Part shown: one piece after another, positions 7,646 to 14,413 of the stretch
Position numbering within the stretch: the first letter of the stretch is position 1
How the letters are laid out: every line of letters begins with the position of its first letter
Source: JAAZNV01 sp035358315
GTDB taxonomy: Bacteria > Patescibacteriota > WWE3 > UBA101185 > UBA10185
Assembly (NCBI GenBank): GCA_035358315.1
Contig: DAOPPB010000011.1
Location: 1 to 26,473 of the forward strand
Direction of reading: 5' to 3'
DNA: 26,473 nt
The notes under the pieces: model-generated
Seen by the model: the letters and a program-made list of their open reading frames with translations, nothing else
Told to the model about the DNA's origin: nothing
Database searches by the model: none
Position numbers and translations under genes: made by a program

Positions 7646-8704
7646 ATGAAAATACTAAATCTCAAATTAACAAATCTTAGAAACCACACCAAACTACATC
7701 TGAAATTTGACAGTGGTATCACGCTGATTACGGGGAACAACGGCTCCGGTAAATCCACTATTTTAGAAGCGATTCACATGCTCTCCACAGGAAGATCCAA
7801 AACATCAAAATACGACAGAGACTTAATACAATACGGGAAAGATTTTTGCTCTATAAACGCCAATATAGAAACCAAAGACCAGGAATTTAACATGGAATTG
7901 CAGATAATAAAAAATGAAAATTTTGAAAATGCATCGGTAAAAAAAGCCAAAATTAACAAAGTCGCAAAAAGTATGCAATATTTCACCGGAATATTTAATT
8001 CCGTGCTTTTTTCCCCTCAGGATATACAACTTATTACGGGATCTCCGGCCGAAAGAAGAAAGTACATGGATGAAATGATTTCTCAGGTTGATATTGAATA
8101 TAAAAGAAGCCTGAATGATTACCTAAAAGCAGTTAAACAAAGAAACAAACTGCTTGAGAAAATAAATCAGGGCTTCGGTGGACAAGATGAGATAAGTTTT
8201 TATACTAGTCAAATGCTAAAAAACGGACAGGTAATACAGAAAAAACGTGAACAAATGTTTACAGATATAGAACAAACATTAAGGGAAACCGGCGAAATCC
8301 TAAACGACAAGAAAACAAAACTGGAAGTAAAGTATAAGAAAAATGAAATTAATATCGAAAGATTAAATGAATTCAGAACACGGGAAATTGCAGCAATGAC
8401 TTCCCTGCTCGGACCACACAGAGACGATTTTGAAATATATTTTAACGGCCACAATGTTACGAATTTTGGTTCACGAGGGGAACAAAGAAGCTGTGTACTA
8501 TCACTGAAAATCTCTGAGATTAGTTTTATAGAAGAAAAGAAAAACGACAGACCGGCTTTGCTACTAGACGATATATTTTCTGAGTTGGATAAAAAACATC
8601 AAACGGCGGTATTTAGTGTAATAAAAGGGAATCAGACGACGATAACCAGTACATCTACACCCGATTTTTTAAACGATAAACACATACAAATAATCAACCT
8701 CTAA
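7646..8704 (+). CDS. recF: DNA replication/repair protein RecF
   Basis: 352 aa, close to the family length. It is an SMC-like ATPase that helps load RecA at gapped DNA with RecO and RecR. Walker A GNNGSGKST is at 30-38, the ABC signature SRGEQRS at 276-282 and Walker B LLLDD at 305-309, followed by the D-loop region (SELD). The N-terminus (MKILNLKLTNLRNHT) is typical, which fixes the start. It begins 20 nt after mutM with no Shine-Dalgarno or -10 box of its own, so it is expressed from the upstream promoter. In many bacteria recF neighbours dnaN and gyrB; here it sits with mutM instead. A strong hairpin follows at 8734-8764. Confidence 0.95.
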   Translation: MKILNLKLTNLRNHTKLHLKFDSGITLITGNNGSGKSTILEAIHMLSTGRSKTSKYDRDLIQYGKDFCSINANIETKDQEFNMELQIIKNENFENASVKKAKINKVAKSMQYFTGIFNSVLFSPQDIQLITGSPAERRKYMDEMISQVDIEYKRSLNDYLKAVKQRNKLLEKINQGFGGQDEISFYTSQMLKNGQVIQKKREQMFTDIEQTLRETGEILNDKKTKLEVKYKKNEINIERLNEFRTREIAAMTSLLGPHRDDFEIYFNGHNVTNFGSRGEQRSCVLSLKISEISFIEEKKNDRPALLLDDIFSELDKKHQTAVFSVIKGNQTTITSTSTPDFLNDKHIQIINL

Positions 8705-8724
8705 GCATCAATAAGAAAATAAAG

Positions 8725-8766
8725 AAAAAAAATACCCCCGGTAAATATTTTTATTTCCGGGGGTTT
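8725..8766. terminator. Bidirectional intrinsic terminator
   Basis: ACCCCCGG (8734-8741) pairs with CCGGGGGT (8757-8764), with further AAATA/TATTT pairing inside. Read on the minus strand the hairpin is followed by a long T-tract (8724-8733 complement), so it best serves the unknown gene ending at 8785. On the plus strand it is followed by only three Ts and serves recF less well. It lies between two convergent genes. Confidence 0.8.
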
Positions 8767-8784
8767 GGAAATATCCCAATTCTA

Positions 8785-9132
8785 CTATGAAAAGGAAACA
8801 TCCACACCGATGGGTATTACTCTAGACAAGGCATTGGCACTCATAACCTGAAACGATGCATCAAACTTATTACCTTTGAGCTTACCCAAAATTCCTGGAC
8901 AAAGAGCAAAAAAAACTTCCTGACCATCTTCCCTGAAACTTTGACTTAACTCCTCATGACACATAAGAGGAACATCAGTTACAGCTCTCCCGCCCGAGCA
9001 AACCCTTATGTGCAGGTCTGTCATTTCGTTCGGGTCAATCCCCTCAACATACAAAAAAATCAGGACAATTAGGTCGGAGCCATACCAAACCCCTCCCCCG
9101 CCTAAAACTCTCTCATCAAAATTACTTCTCAT
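8785..9132 (-). CDS. Hypothetical protein with canonical Shine-Dalgarno
   Basis: 115 aa from the ATG at 9132. An upstream in-frame GTG (9147) is possible but lies before a textbook AAAGGAG (9138-9144) placed 5 nt ahead of the ATG, so the ATG is the start. The sequence has a Gly-rich patch (VLGGGGVWYG), a short hydrophobic segment (LIVLIFLYV), three Cys and mixed beta-like sequence; there is no signal peptide. I do not recognise the family. It is a single-gene unit: its own extended -10 promoter lies at 9177-9185, and the terminator at 8725-8766 closes it. It is convergent with recF and divergent from the Fic-like gene. Confidence 0.65.
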   Translation of the reverse strand: MRSNFDERVLGGGGVWYGSDLIVLIFLYVEGIDPNEMTDLHIRVCSGGRAVTDVPLMCHEELSQSFREDGQEVFFALCPGILGKLKGNKFDASFQVMSANALSRVIPIGVDVSFS

Positions 9133-9137
9133 TTCTT

Positions 9138-9144
9138 CTCCTTT
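9138..9144 (-). promoter_or_regulatory. Shine-Dalgarno AAAGGAG
   Basis: Complement of CTCCTTT, 5 nt upstream of the ATG at 9132. It is the clearest ribosome binding site in the window and decides the start codon. Confidence 0.75.
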
Positions 9145-9176
9145 CACTTTTTATTTTTTTGCTTCAATTTCCGAAC

Positions 9177-9185
9177 ATTATACCA
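9177..9185 (-). promoter_or_regulatory. Extended -10 promoter TGGTATAAT
   Basis: On the minus strand TGG-TATAAT. The start of transcription would fall near 9170, giving a 5' leader of about 38 nt that contains the Shine-Dalgarno. No -35 match at 16-18 bp. Confidence 0.55.
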
Positions 9186-9236
9186 GAAAAATTAAACTAT
9201 TTACTTTTTTGCGGGAAATATGCGAGAATTATTTGG

Positions 9237-10229
9237 ATGTACTTTCCAGAATATTCAATCACTTCAAAAACCCTGAACAACATAGCTGTAATAGAATACG
9301 GAAAAGCAGTAATTGAAAACACTACAATATTACCTTCATGGGAGGCCCAGTTAAAAAAAGAAGCAGTAATAAAAATAGTTTATGGATCTTTACAGCTTCT
9401 AGGAATAAATACCGACCCTCAGAAAATAAAACTCTCTATGGATAATTTTTATAAGGCGGAAAACCAGGAAACTCTAAACATAATAAAAGCCGTACTTTTG
9501 ATAGACGAAATTTCAAAAAACAAAGAGTTTGAAGAAGTTGACCTAAAATACATTCATAAAACCCTAACCGAGGGGCTGATTCCCAAAGTCAGACAGGGAT
9601 CTTACAGAAATGTAAAAATTCCGGGAAAAACAGACCCCGAAGAAATACTGGCCGAAATGGTTAGTCTTTTTGATTGGTACAATAGTTTGGACGCTAAAGA
9701 CACGCATCGCATAATAACAGCAGGAATACTAAAGGCCCGGCTTGAGAGTATTCAACCTTTTGAGGAGATGAACGACATCGCCGCCAATCTGATAACCTAT
9801 GTAAGCCTTAAAACATCGGGGTACGGATTCAGAGATCTTATATCAATGGAGAATTATTACAAAAACACAAGAATGATTTACAAAAAAGAAATAGAATCTT
9901 TTGATGACGAAGAACCCGATCTGACAACATGGCTGGAATACTTTACGGAAGGGCTGGCTTCCGAAGTCTCTTCCGTTTCCCAAAGTATAAAGCTTTTAGC
10001 CAAGGATACAAAGATTGCCAAAGCCACAGGAAGAACAAAAGTGAGCGAAAGACAGGAAAGAATAATAGAATACCTCCAGGATTATGGAATGCTTCAAAAT
10101 AAAGATTTTCCCAGAATCTTTCCGAATATTTCCGAAGATACTGTACTCAGAGATCTAAAAGTTCTGATAGATATGGGAATTATCCAAAAAACCGGGAGCA
10201 CGAAATCATCCCGATACGTATTAAGATGA
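9237..10229 (+). CDS. Fic-domain protein with degenerate active site and C-terminal winged helix
   Basis: 330 aa from the ATG at 9237; the frame is open back to 9159, but the extra 26 residues overlap the divergent promoter and look unconserved. The layout is that of Fic proteins: an N-terminal helix pair (LPSWEAQLKKEAV), then GSYRNVKIPG, then a helix leading to the active-site loop, and a C-terminal winged helix (about 255-330, SERQERIIEYLQ...SEDTVLRDLK) as in DeoR/Fic-HTH proteins. The Fic motif HPFx(D/E)GNGRxxR here reads QPFEEMNDIAAN: catalytic His is Gln (codon 9753-9755), the glycines are Met and Asp, and both Arg are lost. AMP transfer is therefore unlikely. It may act as a DNA-binding regulator. 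A GAGAAT box ends 7 nt before this ATG. Confidence 0.8.
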   Translation: MYFPEYSITSKTLNNIAVIEYGKAVIENTTILPSWEAQLKKEAVIKIVYGSLQLLGINTDPQKIKLSMDNFYKAENQETLNIIKAVLLIDEISKNKEFEEVDLKYIHKTLTEGLIPKVRQGSYRNVKIPGKTDPEEILAEMVSLFDWYNSLDAKDTHRIITAGILKARLESIQPFEEMNDIAANLITYVSLKTSGYGFRDLISMENYYKNTRMIYKKEIESFDDEEPDLTTWLEYFTEGLASEVSSVSQSIKLLAKDTKIAKATGRTKVSERQERIIEYLQDYGMLQNKDFPRIFPNISEDTVLRDLKVLIDMGIIQKTGSTKSSRYVLR

Positions 10230-10268
10230 TACTCCTGCCCCGAACCGCAAAAATTAGCCGATTTATAC

Positions 10269-10274
10269 TATAAT
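10269..10274 (+). promoter_or_regulatory. -10 box, leaderless start of the ligase
   Basis: TATAAT followed by exactly 6 nt and the ATG at 10281. The preceding gene stops at 10229, so this is a separate start. Confidence 0.6.
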
Positions 10275-10280
10275 GGCCTT

Positions 10281-12080
10281 ATGAAGTTCATTGAATTCTC
10301 GAGATATCTTCAAAGGTTGGAAGAAACAACCAAACGCCTGGAAATGATTGATATTCTTACAGAATTAATATCAGCGCTCGACGTGGAAGAGACCGATAAA
10401 GCTATCTATCTGGCCTCGGGATACATAAAAGCTCCTTTTGAAAGCGTCAGATTTAACATTGCTGAGAAAATGATGTTTAGGATAATAGAACAAACCTTCT
10501 CTACTCCTCAAAAACCCGATATCAGAAAAGAAATTACAAAAATTTACACTGATACAGGAGATTTGGGGAATGTGGTCTTCGAATTAAAAAAGTCAATGAA
10601 AAAACACAAGGAACCGATAATTTCCGAAGTTTATTCCAGATTGTATGAAATAGCACAAATAACCGGAACCGGCTCCCAGGATCTAAAAATATCAAAAACA
10701 TCGGGTTTAATAAAAGAGGTGGATCCTCTTTCTGCAAAACACATAACGAGGATAGTTCTAGGAACAATGCGGCTCGGGTTCACTGAACTCACAATCATAG
10801 CCGCTCTATCAAATTTTTTGAAAAATAAATCTTTAGCACCGGAAATTGAGAAAAAATACAACATACATCCGGATATCGGTCTCATAGCAAAAGAGATAAA
10901 AAGAAAAGGAATAAAAGGAATAGAAAACATAAAAATGGAAGTCGGCGTTCCCGTACTTTCACAAAAAGCTCAAAGAGTAAGCGGTATGGAAGAGATACTT
11001 AAAAGAATAAATAAGGCTTGGGCAGAGTTTAAATTTGACGGAACTAGAGTTCAACTTCATTTTGCAAAAGATGGTAATTACCAAAGGGCAAAATTGGATG
11101 ATAGCAATACCCAAAAAGACTTATTTGAAGACAAAAAAGACAATTTTTTCATAAAAACTTTTACAAGAAATCTTGAAGAGACAACCTATCAGTATCCGGA
11201 AATAATAGAGGCAGCAAAAAAACAAATAAAAGCTAATTCCGTAATTCTTGATGGCGAGGGAATAGGGTACAACAAAGAAACCGGGAGATTTCTTCCTTTT
11301 CAGGAAACAATTCAAAGGAAGAGAAAATACAACATAGCTGAAACCGCAAAAAAAATCCCTTTCAAATACTTTGTTTTTGATATTTTGTATTTAAACGGCG
11401 AGTCCGTAATTGAAAAACCTCTGGCCGAAAGAAGAAAATTATTAACGGAAATCATTCAACCCGGCCAGGTAATAGAAGTTGACGACCACATTGAAACCGA
11501 AGAGTTTGAAAAACTGGAAGAATATTTTGAACTGGCTAAATCTAAGGGCTTGGAAGGAATTGTGGTAAAAACCCCGGAAGATCCTTACCAGGCGGGAGCA
11601 AGGTCCTATTCATGGATAAAATATAAAACGGCCGACCAGAAATTGTTGTCAGATACTATAGATTGTGTGGTGCTGGGCTATTATCACGGCAGGGGTGTAA
11701 GATCAAAGTTCGGAATAGGGGGATTTTTGGTGGGAGTCTACGATAAAGAAAAAAATACTTATAAAACCGTTTCAAAAATAGGGACGGGGTTGACCGAAGA
11801 AGATCTTATGTTCCTTAAAAAAGAATGCGATAAGATAAAAATAAAAGAAAGGCCGAAAAATGTGGAAATTAACAAGTTGCTTAATCCAGATGTCTTTGTT
11901 GAGCCCAAAATAGTTGTGGAAATAGGGGCGGACGAAATTACCGTATCTCCGACACATACCGCGGGGTTTGCCCTAAGATTCCCGAGACTGATAAAATTCA
12001 GACCAGATAAAAGTCCGGAAGACTCAACATCAACTAATGAAATACAAAAAATGTATAAAAACCAGCGGAAAGGAAAATAG
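10281..12080 (+). CDS. lig: ATP-dependent DNA ligase (archaeal/eukaryotic LIG1 type)
   Basis: 599 aa, the size of archaeal replicative ligases. It seals nicks using ATP through a lysyl-AMP intermediate. The N-terminal helical DNA-binding domain covers about 1-225, the adenylation domain about 226-440 and the OB domain about 450-585. Motif I is EFKFDGTR with catalytic Lys251; motif III includes DGEGIGY (324-330), motif IV LEGIVVK (424-430) and motif V SWIKYK (444-449). Relative to typical members there is an insertion of about 20 charged residues at about 264-290, between motif I and the FTRNLEE strand. Most bacteria use an NAD-dependent LigA for replication; this type occurs in Archaea and some CPR bacteria. 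It has its own leaderless start. I see no clamp-binding peptide at the C-terminus. Confidence 0.93.
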   Translation: MKFIEFSRYLQRLEETTKRLEMIDILTELISALDVEETDKAIYLASGYIKAPFESVRFNIAEKMMFRIIEQTFSTPQKPDIRKEITKIYTDTGDLGNVVFELKKSMKKHKEPIISEVYSRLYEIAQITGTGSQDLKISKTSGLIKEVDPLSAKHITRIVLGTMRLGFTELTIIAALSNFLKNKSLAPEIEKKYNIHPDIGLIAKEIKRKGIKGIENIKMEVGVPVLSQKAQRVSGMEEILKRINKAWAEFKFDGTRVQLHFAKDGNYQRAKLDDSNTQKDLFEDKKDNFFIKTFTRNLEETTYQYPEIIEAAKKQIKANSVILDGEGIGYNKETGRFLPFQETIQRKRKYNIAETAKKIPFKYFVFDILYLNGESVIEKPLAERRKLLTEIIQPGQVIEVDDHIETEEFEKLEEYFELAKSKGLEGIVVKTPEDPYQAGARSYSWIKYKTADQKLLSDTIDCVVLGYYHGRGVRSKFGIGGFLVGVYDKEKNTYKTVSKIGTGLTEEDLMFLKKECDKIKIKERPKNVEINKLLNPDVFVEPKIVVEIGADEITVSPTHTAGFALRFPRLIKFRPDKSPEDSTSTNEIQKMYKNQRKGK

Positions 12081-12142
12081 ACAATCTTTCTGTTTAGCAA
12101 TTTTTGGAGTAGCACCACCACCCGCCCTGGTACCTAACAATT

Positions 12143-12439
12143 ATGGAGAAACTTTCAAATATAATACAAAACAAAAAACTGGACAGAGATTACAGATGCT
12201 CTTATGAATTTCAGGCTTATGGAAACAGATTGGCCGAGGAGTTAGGAGATAGAAAACACAGAACTCTTTATATAAAACTTGCCAAAAACGAGGATAGAAA
12301 GCTTCTGGAAGAGGCGCGCACATTTGTCCTGAATTCAAAAAAAGCAACTACGAGAGGAAGGTTATTTATGTGGAAACTTACCCAATTAAAAAAAGAGGGG
12401 AAAGAAAAAAAATCGGATGAAAAAACCAAGAAAATTTAG
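12143..12439 (+). CDS. Small basic hypothetical protein
   Basis: 98 aa, Lys-rich, predicted helical. The core SYEFQAYGNRLAEELGD...LYIKLAKNEDRKLLEEAR followed by a basic region and a very basic tail resembles small uncharacterised proteins I associate with CPR genomes, but I cannot name a domain. There is no signal or membrane segment. The charge suggests nucleic-acid or ribosome contact (inference). It lies 62 nt after the ligase and has no clear Shine-Dalgarno; TACCTA preceded by TGG ends 6 nt before the ATG, a poor -10 in the right place. The region after it carries a 12-bp direct repeat. Confidence 0.7.
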   Translation: MEKLSNIIQNKKLDRDYRCSYEFQAYGNRLAEELGDRKHRTLYIKLAKNEDRKLLEEARTFVLNSKKATTRGRLFMWKLTQLKKEGKEKKSDEKTKKI

Positions 12440-12628
12440 TTTAGCCAAAACCTTACCAAGGTATAACTAAAAACCTTACCATTTGTTGTATACAAAATAA
12501 AAAGTAAAGTTTTAAAATAGCTAAGAAATAATAGGACAGAACCTAAATTAATTTAAATCAAAAAAAAACAAAATATGAAAACAAAAAGCAATTGAACTCC
12601 TGATAATAAACAAGTATCATTTAACAGG
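12440..12628. other. AT-rich intergenic region with 12-bp direct repeat
   Basis: No gene is visible. AAAACCTTACCA occurs at 12447-12458 and 12470-12481, 23 bp start to start (about two helical turns); the first copy also forms a small hairpin (ACCTT-acc-AAGGT). A TATCAT box (12615-12620) lies 8 nt before the next ATG. Otherwise unstructured A-rich sequence. Confidence 0.5.
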
Positions 12629-13174
12629 ATGATAAAAAAAATATTAAAGTATTACACAACTCCTCTCCTTATATCGGCCACTCTCGGGATAATAATGCTG
12701 GCAATGACGGTTGCTAAAGATCCGATTGAAATAATAGAGATTATCGTAGGAGCCATCCTCGGAACATTCATACTGGATATTGAATATGTCCTCTACCCCT
12801 ACATGTTTGACTCAAACAGCGATTTTTCAAAATTCATATTCGGCTATACAAAAAATAAGGATTTTGAGGGATTAATAAGTTTCATAAATGAACACAGAAA
12901 TGACTTAAAAGAAAAATCTCTGAATAGCGCCCTTTTTCAGACGGTCTTGATACCAATTTGTCTTTTTGTTTCCTATATTGACACGAGCTATTTTATGAAG
13001 GCGTTTGTTTTATCAATATTCGCAAACTCGATATACAGGTTAATTGAATGCTATTTTTACGGAACCACAAAAGAATGGTTCTGGGCTATTAAGGGAACTC
13101 CCAAAAAAGAAGGGATACTGGGCTTTATGGTCATTTTGCTGGCAGTTTTAGCTGTTTCCCTTTACCTTGTATAA
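12629..13174 (+). CDS. Multi-pass membrane protein, function unknown
   Basis: 181 aa. Hydrophobic segments at about 12-28, 36-56, 104-118, 123-138 and 163-180 indicate four or five transmembrane helices, with a soluble loop at about 62-100 (SDFSKFIFGYTKNKDFEGL...). The sequence resembles no family I can name. It is directly followed by lgt: 7 nt to the GTG start, or an 8-nt overlap if lgt starts at TTG. So it probably belongs to the same unit and could act in the membrane with lipoprotein or envelope functions, which is inference from position only. The ATG at 12629 gives a basic N-terminus (MIKKILK) before the first helix. Confidence 0.75.
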   Translation: MIKKILKYYTTPLLISATLGIIMLAMTVAKDPIEIIEIIVGAILGTFILDIEYVLYPYMFDSNSDFSKFIFGYTKNKDFEGLISFINEHRNDLKEKSLNSALFQTVLIPICLFVSYIDTSYFMKAFVLSIFANSIYRLIECYFYGTTKEWFWAIKGTPKKEGILGFMVILLAVLAVSLYLV

Positions 13175-13175
13175 A
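13170..13175 (+). promoter_or_regulatory. -10-like box inside the end of the membrane-protein gene
   Basis: TATAAA followed by 6 nt and the GTG at 13182, matching the leaderless layout seen elsewhere in the window. It argues for the GTG over the TTG at 13167 as the lgt start. Confidence 0.4.
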
Positions 13176-13181
13176 AATATA

Positions 13182-13934
13182 GTGCCAAATCTATACGGAA
13201 TTATAATTTCTCTCTCCATACTTCTCTGCATTTTAACTGCTCAGAGACTTGTTGAAAATGAGAATAAAAATAAAGAGATCTTATGGGGATTATCTTTTTG
13301 GACTATTTTGTGTGGTATCTTAGGAGCAAGAATATATCATGTTCTGAATTGTTTTGGTTACTACCGCCTTCACCCAGCAGAAATACTAAAAATATGGCGT
13401 GGCGGATTAGGTATATGGGGAGCTTTGGGAGGTGGAATTGTTGGATCTGTAACTTATCTTGGCATAAAAAAAGAAAAAGTACTTCCTTGGCTGGACATTA
13501 TTTCTGTAGTTGTGCCTCTGGGACAAGCAATAGGAAGATGGGGAAATTTTTTCAATAAAGAACTGTTCGGGCTTCCAACTACCCTTCCCTGGGGAATATA
13601 TGTAGAACCAACGCTACGACCGGCAGAATTTTCAAATTACTCAAAATTTCATCCTATTTTCATTTATGAATCAATTTTGAATCTAATTTTATTCCTGATT
13701 CTGTTGAATTTATACAAAAATAAACATGAAAAAGTCCCGGAAGGAACATTTCTGTGGATTTACCTCGGCTCCTATTCAATAATAAGATTTTTTCTGGAGT
13801 TTCTTCGCATCAATCCATGGAAAATAAATATATTTTCTCTCTCCTTGAATGTATCTCAATGTGTATCTATACTTGTACTAATGGTTTCAATGGTAGTTAT
13901 GTTCAGGAGGAAATCTCCAAGAAAAAACAAATGA
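13182..13934 (+). CDS. lgt: Prolipoprotein diacylglyceryl transferase
   Basis: 250 aa from the GTG at 13182 (TTG at 13167 would add five residues and overlap the previous gene). It transfers diacylglycerol from phosphatidylglycerol to the lipobox cysteine of prolipoproteins in the cytoplasmic membrane. There are about seven transmembrane segments. The Lgt signature GQAIGRWGNFFNKELFG contains the conserved Arg, Asn and Glu of the active site; WRGGLGIWGALGGG and the C-terminal RFFLEFLR are also typical. It implies that lipoproteins are made, and members of this window with N-terminal anchors may be related substrates, though no lipobox is evident in them. It overlaps rpiB by 4 nt (ATGA), so the two are co-translated. 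Confidence 0.93.
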   Translation: MPNLYGIIISLSILLCILTAQRLVENENKNKEILWGLSFWTILCGILGARIYHVLNCFGYYRLHPAEILKIWRGGLGIWGALGGGIVGSVTYLGIKKEKVLPWLDIISVVVPLGQAIGRWGNFFNKELFGLPTTLPWGIYVEPTLRPAEFSNYSKFHPIFIYESILNLILFLILLNLYKNKHEKVPEGTFLWIYLGSYSIIRFFLEFLRINPWKINIFSLSLNVSQCVSILVLMVSMVVMFRRKSPRKNK

Positions 13935-14374
13935 TTTACATTTCTTCCGACCACAGAGGATACGAATTAAAAAATTATCTTGTTAAAGAGTTTTCCGCGA
14001 AAGGAATTGCGATTACGGATATGGGGCCTTTTAATTTTGACCCGAACGACGATTATCCAGATTACGCCAAAGCTGTTGCCGAAAAAATTCAGGAAAACCC
14101 CGAAAATATGGGAATATTAATATGTTCCAGCGGAGTCGGTATGAACATAGCGGCAAACAAGTTCAAGGGTATAAGAGCAACAATATCATGGAATCCGAAA
14201 CATGCGGCCGCTTCAAGAAACGATGACGGAACAAATGTTCTGGTTTTGCCTTCAGATTTTGTCACTAAAGAAGAAGCTCTAGAAATAACACAAGCATGGC
14301 TTTCAACTAAATTCTCCGGAGAAGAAAGGCACATAAGAAGATTGGTAAAAACATCGGGTTTTGAAGGAAAATAA
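13931..14374 (+). CDS. rpiB: Ribose-5-phosphate isomerase B
   Basis: 147 aa, the usual size. It interconverts ribose 5-phosphate and ribulose 5-phosphate. The frame is open upstream to 13754, but the conserved N-terminus MIYISSDHRG starts at 13931, so that ATG is the start; it overlaps the lgt stop by 4 nt. SDH (6-8) binds the phosphate end, and the active-site Cys65 lies in ICSSGVGMNIAANK (family form CGTGxGM, so two Ser replace Gly-Thr). His91 and the RNDDGTNVL region follow as in RpiB. It is followed after 39 nt by the Rpe-LOG fusion, so two consecutive pentose-phosphate steps are adjacent. Confidence 0.93.
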   Translation: MIYISSDHRGYELKNYLVKEFSAKGIAITDMGPFNFDPNDDYPDYAKAVAEKIQENPENMGILICSSGVGMNIAANKFKGIRATISWNPKHAAASRNDDGTNVLVLPSDFVTKEEALEITQAWLSTKFSGEERHIRRLVKTSGFEGK

Positions 14375-14401
14375 TCAGGAGATATTTTTGAAATATATTT
14401 T

Positions 14402-14406
14402 GGAGA
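14402..14406 (+). promoter_or_regulatory. Shine-Dalgarno-like GGAGA
   Basis: 7 nt upstream of the ATG at 14414, inside an operon, where leaderless initiation is not available. Confidence 0.45.
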
Positions 14407-14413
14407 CCTAAAA

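Noticed and set aside
9159..9236. 26-residue N-terminal extension of the Fic-like protein
   Set aside because: It overlaps the divergent extended -10 promoter and lacks similarity to Fic N-termini; the ATG at 9237 has a -10-like box 7 nt upstream.
13754..13930. 59-residue extension upstream of RpiB
   Set aside because: It lies inside lgt in another frame; the conserved RpiB start MIYISSDH is at 13931 with an ATGA overlap.
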